Shown: positions 16,042 to 24,785, counted from the first letter of the stretch. The stretch is 27,364 nt of DNA from Dehalococcoidia bacterium (GCA_030603485.1 JAUVXS010000003.1:1-27364), one strand, 5' to 3'. Translations and numbers: made by a program. Notes: generated by a model from the sequence alone, not told the origin.

Positions 16042-17388
16042 ATGCTTGAATCTATACTTATTGCCAATCGCGGAGAAATTGCCCGGCGTATACTTAGAAC
16101 TGCCAAGCGATTAGGTGTCCAGGCTATAGCAGTCTATTCAGACATAGACGAGACATCTTTGTTAGTCAAGGAAGCAGATAAGGCGATAAGGATTGGAGAT
16201 GCCAAACCCAAAGACAGCTATCTCAATATTGACAAAATCATTGCGGTAGCTAAAGAATCAGCTGCAAGTGCCATTCATCCGGGCTATGGCTTCCTGGCCG
16301 AAAGGGGAGAATTTGCCCAAAGGTGTGAGATGGAGGGGTTGATATTTGTCGGGCCGAAATCTGAAGTCATTCATAGAATGGGAGACAAGTCCCGTTCACG
16401 AGAAGTAGCTACCAATTTGGGCATACCCATTCCGCCAGGGAGCGGTATATTGAGCAGTGTCGAAGAAGCCAAAGGATGGGCAGCAAAACTTTCATTTCCG
16501 GTTATCTTCAAGGCATCGGCTGGTGGTGGCGGGATCGGCATGATGAAGGTGGAAAAGATGGAAGAGGTAGCAGAAGCCTTTGATACAGCTGCTAATCGAG
16601 CCAGACTGGCTTTTGGTGATGAAAGGGTCTATATCGAGAAATACTTAGAATCACCCCACCACATAGAAATCCAAATCCTGGGGGACAAGAACGGGAACGT
16701 GGTTACATTCCCGGAAAGAGAATGCTCAGTACAAAGACGGCATCAAAAAGTGATTGAAGAGTCACCATCTCCTTTCACCACCGCTGAATTGAGCCACGGA
16801 CTAAGACAAGCAGCCAAACGCCTGGCTCAGGGAATTGGTTATACAAATGCCGGCACTGTAGAATTTGTTGTGGATAAGGATCGGAAATTTTACTTCCTGG
16901 AAATAAATACGAGGCTCCAGGTAGAACACCCTATTACTGAAATGATAACCGGAATTGACCTGGTTGAGCAGCAAATCAGGATTGCCTCGGGCGAACCATT
17001 ATCCCTCAAGGAAGACAGATTGGAATGGAATGGATGGGCTATTGAATCGCGTATCTATGCCGAGGACTCAGAGAATTTCTACCCATCACCTGGTAAGCTA
17101 ACCTCTTACATTGAGCCGTGTGGTGAAGGAATACGGGTGGACTCAGGATATCAAGCTGGAGATACCGTAAGCCAGTTTTACGACCCCTTGATTGCTAAAC
17201 TGGTCGTCTGGGGCGAAGATAGGGACAAAGCTATAATAAGGATGCAACATGCTCTGGACAACTATGAGATTACGGGTATTAAGAATAACATTCCTTTCCT
17301 TAAAAAAGCGTTTAGTTCTGAAATATTTAAATCGGGGAACTATGATACTCATTTCATATCTAAGTTAAAGGAGGGAAAAAATGAGTAA
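16042..17388 (+). CDS. Biotin carboxylase subunit of an acyl-CoA carboxylase
   Basis: The 448-residue protein carboxylates the biotin of a carrier protein using ATP and bicarbonate. It is the free-standing AccC-type length. It has the N-terminal domain (ILIANRGEIARRILRTAKRLG; HPGYGFLAE), the ATP-grasp glycine loop FKASAGGGGIGMM, HHIEIQILGD, the bicarbonate/biotin motif RECSVQRRHQKVIEESPSP and EINTRLQVEHPITEMITG. The glycine loop has Ile where Arg is commoner (GGIGM for GGRGM). No carrier domain is fused; the separate carrier is at 20659. It overlaps the carboxyltransferase gene by eight bases. It is the first gene of the eight-gene cluster, with a repeat and promoter-like boxes immediately upstream. 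Confidence 0.95.
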   Translation: MLESILIANRGEIARRILRTAKRLGVQAIAVYSDIDETSLLVKEADKAIRIGDAKPKDSYLNIDKIIAVAKESAASAIHPGYGFLAERGEFAQRCEMEGLIFVGPKSEVIHRMGDKSRSREVATNLGIPIPPGSGILSSVEEAKGWAAKLSFPVIFKASAGGGGIGMMKVEKMEEVAEAFDTAANRARLAFGDERVYIEKYLESPHHIEIQILGDKNGNVVTFPERECSVQRRHQKVIEESPSPFTTAELSHGLRQAAKRLAQGIGYTNAGTVEFVVDKDRKFYFLEINTRLQVEHPITEMITGIDLVEQQIRIASGEPLSLKEDRLEWNGWAIESRIYAEDSENFYPSPGKLTSYIEPCGEGIRVDSGYQAGDTVSQFYDPLIAKLVVWGEDRDKAIIRMQHALDNYEITGIKNNIPFLKKAFSSEIFKSGNYDTHFISKLKEGKNE

Positions 17389-18952
17389 CAACATGAAACA
17401 AGAGGTTGAAAACCTGGCAAGACTCCGCGAGGAAATCAAGCAAATGGGAGGTGAAGAGGCTGTCAAAAAACAACACGGACGAGGGAAGCTAACTGCCAGG
17501 GAGAGGCTTGACCTCTTAATCGAAAAAGGGACATTCGTTGAAGTTGGTATGCTCGGTAGTGAAGTTGGTGTTGATAAACTTGTGCCGGCTGATGGAGTTA
17601 TTACCGGCTACGGCAAAGTAAATGACGGGATTCGCAGTAGAGACGTAGCTGTGGCAGCTTACGATTTCACAGTGAGAGGCGGATCTATGGGAACTGTCAA
17701 TGAAACTAAAGTGACCAGGTTAAGAGCGATCGCTCTCAAAGAAAGAATCCCAATGATATGGCTGAATGATTCCGGGGGAGCCCGGGTGAGTGGTGGTGGC
17801 CTGGCTGGTGAAAGAGTGGCATTGTTTGCCGATTCAGGCTATCTCTTTAAGGAAGAATCTCTGATGTCAGGCATAATCCCGTTAATAGTCGGTATGATGG
17901 GTCCAGGGTACGCCGGCACTGCTTATATCCCCGGCCTTTCCGATTTCGTGCCCATGGTTAAAGGAACGAGTTTTATGGGTCTAGGCGGACCGGCTCTCGT
18001 GGAATCGGTGATTCGAGAAAAACTTACTGAAGACGAGCTTGGGGGTTCCAAGGTCCACTGTGAGATTAGCGGCTGCGGTGACCTTGAAGTAAATTCAGAC
18101 GAGGAATGTATTAAAGTTATAAAGGAATATCTTTCTTTTTTCCCCCAACACTGTGACGAAAAACCGCAGCGAAAGGAGTCGTCAGGAGACCCTATGGCCC
18201 TGATTGACGATGGCATACTGAATGTTATCCCGGATAATCCAAGAGAAGCCTATGACATGCACGATCTAACAAAATATATTGTGGACGATGGCTACTTCTT
18301 TGAAATGAAGCCGAAGTGGGGGAGAAACATCATTGTCGGGTTTGGGCGTATAGCCGGTTACTCGACTGGAATTGTAGCAAATAACCCGATGTTTTATGGT
18401 GGTGTCATCGATATAGATGCTGCTGATAAAGCCGCCCGTTTTATATGGCTTTGCGATGCTTTTAATATCCCACTTCTTTTCCTTTCTGATGTCCCCGGCT
18501 TTATGGTCGGTTCCAAGGCAGAAAAATCGGGCATAATAAGGCACGGCGCCAAGCTGGTTCATGCAGTTGCTGAAGCTACTGTTCCGAAATTTACCGTGAT
18601 CGTCAGAAAAGCCTATGGCGCCGGGTATTATGCTATGTGCGGCAGGGCTTTTGACCCTGATCTGCTGATTGCTTATCCCGGCGCTGAGATATCGGTTATG
18701 GGACCGGAAGGCATGGTATCCATTTTTGCCAGAAAACAACTTGCTGAGGCTGAAAACCCGAAGGAGATGTTGGAGCACCTTGCCCAGGAAATAAGACCGC
18801 AGATTAATATATTAAAGACCGCCAGATTCGGCATCATCGATGATGTTATTGACCCAAGGGAGACCAGAAGGGTATTGTTCAGGGCGCTCGAGTTTACCAA
18901 GGACAAAAAGATATTCAGGCATCCCAGGAAACACGGAGTCTACCCTGTTTAA
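17381..18952 (+). CDS. Acyl-CoA carboxylase carboxyltransferase subunit
   Basis: The 523-residue protein has the two crotonase-fold halves of a biotin-dependent acyl-CoA carboxyltransferase (PccB/MccB family). The N-terminal half includes HGRGKLTARERLDLLIEKGTF and MIWLNDSGGARVSGG. The C-terminal half has LFLSDVPGFMVGSKAEKSGI, RHGAKLVHAVAEATVPK and RKAYGAGYYAMCGRAFDPD. The middle (GPGYAGTAYIPGLSDFVPMV) departs from the GPCAGGAVYSPA of typical propionyl-CoA carboxylases, so the substrate may not be propionyl-CoA. The ATG follows AAAGGAGGG and overlaps the previous gene, so equal amounts of the two subunits are likely. Confidence 0.93.
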   Translation: MSNNMKQEVENLARLREEIKQMGGEEAVKKQHGRGKLTARERLDLLIEKGTFVEVGMLGSEVGVDKLVPADGVITGYGKVNDGIRSRDVAVAAYDFTVRGGSMGTVNETKVTRLRAIALKERIPMIWLNDSGGARVSGGGLAGERVALFADSGYLFKEESLMSGIIPLIVGMMGPGYAGTAYIPGLSDFVPMVKGTSFMGLGGPALVESVIREKLTEDELGGSKVHCEISGCGDLEVNSDEECIKVIKEYLSFFPQHCDEKPQRKESSGDPMALIDDGILNVIPDNPREAYDMHDLTKYIVDDGYFFEMKPKWGRNIIVGFGRIAGYSTGIVANNPMFYGGVIDIDAADKAARFIWLCDAFNIPLLFLSDVPGFMVGSKAEKSGIIRHGAKLVHAVAEATVPKFTVIVRKAYGAGYYAMCGRAFDPDLLIAYPGAEISVMGPEGMVSIFARKQLAEAENPKEMLEHLAQEIRPQINILKTARFGIIDDVIDPRETRRVLFRALEFTKDKKIFRHPRKHGVYPV

Positions 18953-18963
18953 GGAGGAGACGA

Positions 18964-19749
18964 ATGTACCAGACAATAGCAACTCAAGAAAAAGACAAAG
19001 TAGGCACAATCACTCTTTCTCGCGAAGAACAGAGAAATGCTATATCACCGACTATGACAGTCGAGCTTCTTGATGCCCTGAGTAAATATGACGATGATGC
19101 AAACATTTTCGTCATTGTGCTGACTGGAGCTGGCAGCAAAGTTTTTTGTGCCGGGGCTGACTTTAGTGAATCTATGGGCGCCACAGCGAGTTTCCTTGAA
19201 CGCCACGAGGGGCAAAGGAGATTTGCTGAGATTTTCAAAGTGATCAAGGGTTTAAAGAAGCCGTTGCTGGGACGGATTAACGGCCATGCTTTGGGAGGCG
19301 GTCTTGGATTAGCCTGTGCCTGTGATATAGTGATCGCTGCTGAGGATTGCCGTTTTGGCACGCCGGAAATAAACGTCGGCCTGTTTCCTTATGTGATTAT
19401 GGCAACCTTGCTCCGATTTACTTCAGCCCCAAAAAGACTTATAGAGATGATGCTGACTGGCGAAAGGCTTGACGCCAGAGAGGCGCAACAGCTTGGCCTG
19501 GTAAACCATGTTGTGCCCAGAGAACAACTGGATGCAAAGGTGGATGAAATCACCAAGAAAATAACCACCAAAAGCCCGGCTATCTTAAGACTCGGCAGGA
19601 GAGCCTTTTATACAATGCGAGACATGGAGTATGAGAAGGCATTGGAGTATCTGGCATCAGTGCTGGCAATTAATACGATGACTGAGGATGTAGCCGAGGG
19701 CATTGCCGCTTTTCTGGAAAAACGTGAACCACAATGGAAAGGAAAATGA
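18964..19749 (+). CDS. Enoyl-CoA hydratase/isomerase (crotonase) family protein
   Basis: The 261-residue protein has the crotonase fold that stabilises acyl-CoA enolates. The oxyanion-hole segments are CAGADFSESMG (about 62-72) and NGHALGGGLGLACACDIVIA (about 106-126). Of the two catalytic glutamates of classical hydratases, the second is present (Glu135 in GTPEINVGLFP). The first position is Gly115 (GGGLGLAC where hydratases have GGGCELAM); the 20-residue spacing is kept. It may therefore be an isomerase, a decarboxylase or another crotonase activity rather than a plain hydratase. The ATG follows AAGGAGGAG, 11 bases after the carboxyltransferase stop. The gene ends in TGA, overlapped by no other frame of note. 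Confidence 0.92.
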   Translation: MYQTIATQEKDKVGTITLSREEQRNAISPTMTVELLDALSKYDDDANIFVIVLTGAGSKVFCAGADFSESMGATASFLERHEGQRRFAEIFKVIKGLKKPLLGRINGHALGGGLGLACACDIVIAAEDCRFGTPEINVGLFPYVIMATLLRFTSAPKRLIEMMLTGERLDAREAQQLGLVNHVVPREQLDAKVDEITKKITTKSPAILRLGRRAFYTMRDMEYEKALEYLASVLAINTMTEDVAEGIAAFLEKREPQWKGK

Positions 19750-19768
19750 ATAAAGGAAAGGAACCACC

Positions 19769-20620
19769 ATGGGATTGATGGACAAGGTAGTAATAAGTGC
19801 TGCTCTGACCGGCGTAGCAGCTAACAGAGACCAGTGCAAATGGATTCCCTATACCCCCGAGGAGATTGGCGAAGAGGCACTAAGAGCCTACAATGCAGGA
19901 GCTGCAATAGTGCATATTCATGGCAGGGAAGATGACGGTGTCCCATCCTGGAGAGTAGAGATATTTCGCGAAATCATGCAAGAAGTCAGGAAAAGGTGCC
20001 CTATCATAATAAATTTCTCGACGGGGGCTATTGGCGTGGATAGGGATACCAGAATGGGCCATATTCGAGAGCTGAGGCCGGAAATTGCAGCATTAAACAT
20101 GGGAACCATGAACTATGCCAAATATAGCCCAAGGCGGAAGAACTTCGTCTTCTCCGTGGTCTTTCAAAATCCCTTTGATGACATAATGTTCTTTTTGGAT
20201 ACTATGAATCAGAATGGCGTGAAGCCAGAATGTGAATGTTTTGACCTGGGGCACGTAGAGAGCATCTTACCTCTAATGGATATGGGACTGCTAAAGAACT
20301 TTCAACTCAGCCTTGTAATGGGGGTGGTTGGAGGCATGGGTGCCACAGCCAGGAATCTGGCACATGTGTCCAGTGTGGTTCCTCCCGGAGTAGCCTGGCA
20401 GGTCATAGGTATCAGTCAGGAGCAGTGGCTGTTGACAAGCACTGCTTTAGCGTTGGGTGGAAATATTAGAGTTGGCCTTGAGGATAATTTCTATCTATCG
20501 CCCGGGGAAATGGCCGAAGGAAACGGACCACTGGTGAAAAAGGCGGCAAGGATGGCACGGGATATCGGCAGGGAACCAGCAACGGTGGAAGAAGCCAGGG
20601 CTATTCTGAAGTTACACTAA
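19769..20620 (+). CDS. Beta-keto acid cleavage enzyme (BKACE, DUF849 family)
   Basis: BKACE enzymes are zinc TIM barrels that convert a beta-keto acid plus acetyl-CoA to acetoacetate plus a new acyl-CoA. The founding member is Kce of lysine fermentation. The 283-residue protein shows AALTGVAANRD, YTPEEIGEEALRAYNAGAAIVHIHGRE with zinc ligands His49 and His51, then NFSTGAIG and IRVGLEDNFYLSPGE, where the Glu is the third protein zinc ligand of the family. The HIHGR form replaces the commoner HIHVR. It sits between the crotonase and the biotin carrier of a carboxylase, a neighbourhood I do not know from described BKACE pathways. Its keto-acid substrate cannot be told from sequence. Confidence 0.92.
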   Translation: MGLMDKVVISAALTGVAANRDQCKWIPYTPEEIGEEALRAYNAGAAIVHIHGREDDGVPSWRVEIFREIMQEVRKRCPIIINFSTGAIGVDRDTRMGHIRELRPEIAALNMGTMNYAKYSPRRKNFVFSVVFQNPFDDIMFFLDTMNQNGVKPECECFDLGHVESILPLMDMGLLKNFQLSLVMGVVGGMGATARNLAHVSSVVPPGVAWQVIGISQEQWLLTSTALALGGNIRVGLEDNFYLSPGEMAEGNGPLVKKAARMARDIGREPATVEEARAILKLH

Positions 20621-20658
20621 CCGGAGGAAAAGACTAGAAAGGCAAAGATAGGCCGGAT

Positions 20659-20871
20659 ATGACAGAAGTGCTATCACCTATTACAGGCAGTGTCTGGAAG
20701 ATTTTGGCAGAAGCTGGGGCATCCATTGGTGAAGGCGAAACCATCGTAATCCTTGAGTCTATGAAAATGGAGATTCGGGTGAAGTCTCCGCAAAACGGGA
20801 GACTGGTTGAAATCCGGGTGAAGGAAGGTGATTCTATCCTTGAGGATGACGTTATCGCCATTATTGAGTAA
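20659..20871 (+). CDS. Small biotin carboxyl carrier protein
   Basis: The 70-residue product is a single biotinyl domain. The biotinylation motif ESMKME places the modified lysine at residue 36, and the protein has the barrel strands SPITGSVWKILAEAGASIGEGE before it and GRLVEIRVKEGDSILEDDVIAIIE after it. It carries CO2 on biotin between the biotin carboxylase (16042) and the carboxyltransferase (17381), completing a three-subunit enzyme encoded in this cluster. The lack of a Pro/Ala-rich linker, and its small size, resemble carriers of catabolic acyl-CoA carboxylases rather than the longer AccB of fatty acid synthesis. Confidence 0.95.
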   Translation: MTEVLSPITGSVWKILAEAGASIGEGETIVILESMKMEIRVKSPQNGRLVEIRVKEGDSILEDDVIAIIE

Positions 20872-20907
20872 TGGCCATCATAATCTTTGGACTGGAGGGT
20901 AGGCAAT

Positions 20908-22098
20908 ATGGACTTCAGATTTACCGAGAATGAGGAAGCATTTAGACAAGAGGTTCGCCAATGGCTTAAGCAAGAAATCCCGCAGAGATGGATTGAACTT
21001 GCTACTGGGATTTGGGAGGAAACCGAAGAATCCTGGGCGCTTGCACGTGCGTTCCAACGTAGATTAGGACAGAAAGGCTGGTTGGCGCCAGCGTATCCCA
21101 AAGAATACGGAGGCCTGGAACTTAGCCACATGAAACGGCTCATACTTGCTGAGGAATTGGCTTACAGCAGAGCTCCCGTGAGCATCGAGGTGGAAGTTAC
21201 AGTGAATTGGGTGGGGCCTTCCCTTGTGCTCTTTGGAACTGAGAAGCAAAAGAAAGATTATGTAACCGGGATAGCCAAAGGAGATATAATCTTCTGCCTC
21301 GGATATAGCGAACCAAATGCTGGTTCTGACCTTGCCTCGCTTCAGACGCGCGCTGTGGAAGTTGGCGATGAATACGTGATTAATGGCCAGAAGACGTGGT
21401 GTAGCTATGGCCATCTTGCTGACTACTGCTGGCTTGCTGCCAGAACTGACCCTGATGCTCCCAAGCACAAGGGAATCAGCATATTCATTGTAGACATGAA
21501 GACACCGGGAATTACTATACGCCCCCTGATAAACATCCTGAACTGCCACTCTTTCAACGAAGTGTTCTTTGATGATGTGCGCATCCCAAAAGAAAACCTG
21601 GTAGGAGAGAAGAACAGCGGGTGGTATCAACTGATGATGGCTCTCGATTTTGAACGCTCTTCTATGGGTTATGCTGCAGCAAACCAACGAGTCATTGAAG
21701 GACTGGTCAAGTATACTAAAGAAACTACGAGAAATGGAGAACCTCTTGCCAAAAACCCTTTAATCAGGAACGAACTGGCACAATTAGCAGTGGAGAATGA
21801 GGTTGCCCGCACGATGGCATATCGTATCGCCTGGATGTTCAGTAAGGGTCTCCATCCCAGCCATGAGGCATCTATGTCGATGGTTTTTTTAAGCGAAGTG
21901 AACCGGCGTACAGCCAATGTTGGGATGCAGATTCTCGGGCACTATGGAGAACTGGACAGAGACTCCAAATGGGCTGTCATGAATGCAGGGATAATGCGCA
22001 TGTGTCTGAGTTCGCTTTCGATTGGTGTCGGCGGCGGCTCCAACGAGATTCAGCGCAGTATTATAGCCATAAGGGGACTAGGATTACCCCGAAAGTAA
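20908..22098 (+). CDS. Acyl-CoA dehydrogenase (paralog A)
   Basis: This 396-residue FAD flavoprotein should oxidise an acyl-CoA to the 2,3-enoyl-CoA and pass electrons to ETF. It shows LGYSEPNAGSDLASLQTRA (FAD/substrate loop), VINGQKTWCSYGHLADY, TIRPLINILNCHSFNEVFFDDVRIP and the C-terminal GGSNEIQRSIIAIRGLGLPR. The ATG at 20908 follows a GGAGGG; a TTG seven codons upstream is less likely. It is a close paralog of the next gene, sharing the SEPN-GSDLAS, TDP-AP-HKGIS and HSFNEVFFD blocks, and the two look like a tandem duplication. The pair may form a heteromer, as in FadE-type alpha2beta2 enzymes, or have different substrates. Confidence 0.93.
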   Translation: MDFRFTENEEAFRQEVRQWLKQEIPQRWIELATGIWEETEESWALARAFQRRLGQKGWLAPAYPKEYGGLELSHMKRLILAEELAYSRAPVSIEVEVTVNWVGPSLVLFGTEKQKKDYVTGIAKGDIIFCLGYSEPNAGSDLASLQTRAVEVGDEYVINGQKTWCSYGHLADYCWLAARTDPDAPKHKGISIFIVDMKTPGITIRPLINILNCHSFNEVFFDDVRIPKENLVGEKNSGWYQLMMALDFERSSMGYAAANQRVIEGLVKYTKETTRNGEPLAKNPLIRNELAQLAVENEVARTMAYRIAWMFSKGLHPSHEASMSMVFLSEVNRRTANVGMQILGHYGELDRDSKWAVMNAGIMRMCLSSLSIGVGGGSNEIQRSIIAIRGLGLPRK

Positions 22099-22141
22099 GC
22101 CTGTGTAGCCCTGATATAAGGGATTTTGGGAAGACGAAGCA

Positions 22142-23338
22142 ATGGATTTAACATTTAGTGAACGAGAAGAGGCATTCCGAAGAGAGGTCGAGGATTTCAT
22201 AAACGAGGAATTGCCGGCGGACTGGGTCGAGAAAAATATTTACTGGCCGGGGGGATATGGCACTTTGGCACAATTTGAGGAATTTGGCCCTCAAGTTGAA
22301 CAATTCACTCGCAGGCTGGCTGAGAAAGGCTGGCTGACCATTTCATGGCCCAAAGAATATGGAGGGGCTGGACTCAGTCATACAGAGCAAGCCATCTTTC
22401 ACGAACGGATGAGCTATCATAGAGCGCCCGGCGCGGGGATAGCCACAGGGATTGGTGGTCCCACTATAATGCGCGTTGGCAGTGAGGAAATGAAGAAGGA
22501 ATGGTTACCCAGGATAGCCAGGGGTGAGATAGGATTCTGGCTGGCTTACAGCGAACCAAATACCGGCTCTGACCTTGCTTCAATGCAAACTAGGGCAGTA
22601 GAGGACGGCGATGACCTTATCATAAATGGCCAGAAGATTTGGGGCACGGCTGCCCACGTGTCACACTATGCCTGGATGGCTGTCAGGACAGACCCCACGG
22701 CCCCACCACATAAAGGCATTTCGTTGGTCATTGTGGATAATACATCAACAGGTGTTACTATCCGTCCATTGATAAACATCTGTGGCTTTCATTCTTTTAA
22801 CGAAGTGTTCTTCGATAATGTTCGAGTTCCTAAAAAGAATGTAGTCGGCGAGATGAACAAAGGCTGGTATTATCTAATGATAGCCCTGGATTTTGAACGG
22901 CTTGTAATCCCGATTGGCGGTTTCAGGCGGACCTTCGAAGAGATAGTGCGATATGCCAGGGAGACAAAACACAATGGACAGGCCTTGAGTCAGGAACCGC
23001 TAATACGGAATAAGTTAGTCAACATTGCAGTCCAAATTGAGATAGCCTATATGTTTTTCTGGCATACAGCGTGGATGCTTGACAAGGGTCTTGTCCCGAA
23101 TATCGAAGCATCAGTGCTGAAATTGGTTACCACCGAGCTAAGTCAGAAGCTGGCAAATACCGGGATGCAGGTTATGGGACATTATGGACAGATGGAAAGC
23201 ACCTCTAAGTGGTCATATTTGCAGGGACGAGTCTGCTTGGGTTACTTGGATTGCATTTCAGCTCTTGTTGGTGCTGGCACTTCTGAAATTCAGCGCAATA
23301 TTATAGCTATGAGGGGTCTTGGGTTGCCGCGAAATTAA
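22142..23338 (+). CDS. Acyl-CoA dehydrogenase (paralog B)
   Basis: A 398-residue acyl-CoA dehydrogenase. Characteristic blocks are WLAYSEPNTGSDLASMQTRA, LIINGQKIWGTAAHVSHYAW, IRPLINICGFHSFNEVFFDNV and the terminal GAGTSEIQRNIIAMRGLGLP. The N-terminal helices (FSEREEAFRREVEDFINEELPADW) match those of the preceding gene. The start codon has only a weak purine-rich site (GGGAAGACGAA). It lies 43 bases after paralog A, so the two are probably co-transcribed. Length is standard. A longer N-terminal insertion than in paralog A (about residues 28-45) is one difference that may alter substrate fit. Confidence 0.93.
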   Translation: MDLTFSEREEAFRREVEDFINEELPADWVEKNIYWPGGYGTLAQFEEFGPQVEQFTRRLAEKGWLTISWPKEYGGAGLSHTEQAIFHERMSYHRAPGAGIATGIGGPTIMRVGSEEMKKEWLPRIARGEIGFWLAYSEPNTGSDLASMQTRAVEDGDDLIINGQKIWGTAAHVSHYAWMAVRTDPTAPPHKGISLVIVDNTSTGVTIRPLINICGFHSFNEVFFDNVRVPKKNVVGEMNKGWYYLMIALDFERLVIPIGGFRRTFEEIVRYARETKHNGQALSQEPLIRNKLVNIAVQIEIAYMFFWHTAWMLDKGLVPNIEASVLKLVTTELSQKLANTGMQVMGHYGQMESTSKWSYLQGRVCLGYLDCISALVGAGTSEIQRNIIAMRGLGLPRN

Positions 23339-23385
23339 ACGAGTCCCGGATATGTTAAGTAAAATAACAAAATAGGAGGAATAGG

Positions 23386-24519
23386 ATGGACCTTGGTCTG
23401 AGCGAAGAGCAGGAAATGTTAAAGGCGTCGGCCCGTGACTTTCTGCAAAAAGAATGCCCTAAACGATTAGTCAGGCAACTGGATGAGAGTGACGAGGGTT
23501 ATTCATCTGAATTGTGGCAAAAAATGGCAAAACAGGGCTGGATGGGCCTGGTATTTCCCGAGAAATATGGAGGCAACGATGGTAACTTCCTGGATTTGAC
23601 AGTCCTTCTGGAAGAAATGGGATATAATATCCTGCCTGGCCCGTTCTTCTCCACTGTGATTCTTGGCGGATTGACTATTCTGGCAGCAGGCAGCGAAGAG
23701 CAGAAAACGGAATTCCTGCCCAAAGTTGCCAGTGGGGAAATGATTCTTAGCCTGGCCTTAACTGAGCCCACTGCTAGTTATGAAGCTGCATCAGTTAAGA
23801 CCAAAGCTATAGCTCGTAATGGCGAGTATGTCATCAATGGCATCAAGCTGTTTGTCCTTAATGCCAACGTTGCCGACTACATTCTATGTGTCGCCAGGAC
23901 AAAAGAGACAAAGAACCCGGAAGACGGTATCACCATTTTTCTTGTCGATGCCAAAAGCCCGGGGGTCAAGTGTACTCTACTTAAAACTCTGGCACGTGAC
24001 AAGCAATGTGAAGTTATCTTTGACAATGTGACCGTGCCGAAGAAAAATATAATGGGCCAACCGGATGAAGGGTGGCCAATAGTGAAAAACGTTCTGGACA
24101 AAGCCACAGTGGCTAAATGCGCTGAGATGGTTGGCGGCGCTCAAGCGGCATTGGATATGGCAGTCAATTATGCCAAGGAAAGAGTTCAGTTCGGCAGGCC
24201 TATCGGTAGTTTCCAGGCCATCCAGCACCACTGCGCTAATATGGTAACAGATGTTAGCGGTTCACGGTTTATTACATATAAGGCAGCCTGGAAGGTAAGC
24301 GAAGGGCTTCCAGCCACCATGGATGTAGCTATAGCCAAAGCATGGACAGGTGAAGCTTATGGGCGAGTCACCTTACTGGCGCATCAGATATTCGGAGCTA
24401 TCGGTTTTACCATGGACCATGACATACACCTGTATTACAGACAGGCAAAGGCTGGTGAGATAATTTTTGGAGATGCTGATTTTCAGCGGGCTATCGTGGC
24501 TAGAGAACTGGGTCTCTGA
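23386..24519 (+). CDS. Acyl-CoA dehydrogenase (third, divergent)
   Basis: The 377-residue protein is an acyl-CoA dehydrogenase of a different branch from the two before it. It has SLALTEPTASYEAASVKTKA in place of the usual SEP-GSD loop, INGIKLFVLNANVADYILCV, RVQFGRPIGSFQAIQHHCANM and the C-terminal GAIGFTMDHDIHLYYRQAK. In canonical enzymes a Glu precedes the last motif (GGxGYxxE-xP); here the corresponding place reads TMDHD, and GTSEIQ is replaced by FGDADFQ. These features are like the small subunit of two-part FadE enzymes that lack a full active site, so it may pair with another dehydrogenase here. The start has a clear AGGAGG. It ends TGA-TAA. Confidence 0.92.
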   Translation: MDLGLSEEQEMLKASARDFLQKECPKRLVRQLDESDEGYSSELWQKMAKQGWMGLVFPEKYGGNDGNFLDLTVLLEEMGYNILPGPFFSTVILGGLTILAAGSEEQKTEFLPKVASGEMILSLALTEPTASYEAASVKTKAIARNGEYVINGIKLFVLNANVADYILCVARTKETKNPEDGITIFLVDAKSPGVKCTLLKTLARDKQCEVIFDNVTVPKKNIMGQPDEGWPIVKNVLDKATVAKCAEMVGGAQAALDMAVNYAKERVQFGRPIGSFQAIQHHCANMVTDVSGSRFITYKAAWKVSEGLPATMDVAIAKAWTGEAYGRVTLLAHQIFGAIGFTMDHDIHLYYRQAKAGEIIFGDADFQRAIVARELGL

Positions 24520-24785
24520 TAACGAAGGCTTTATCTGAGAAAAAGGCACTCGTGGATGGTCTAACCTGACACTTCATCAGTAATACCACCCACTCTGACC
24601 TCAGCCTCGTGATCAGTCGGGAACCTTGAATCATGCTGCAGCCGGTCAATAATCCGGGGAAGTCTGCCTTTCTTAACTATCCTCCTGGTATTGAGTTTAC
24701 ACTTGAGAGTGGTGTGAATTACTCGCCGTCATTGGAAGAGGAGCAGATATGTTGCTAACATATGGGCTGTCTTCCAGTCCCACAA

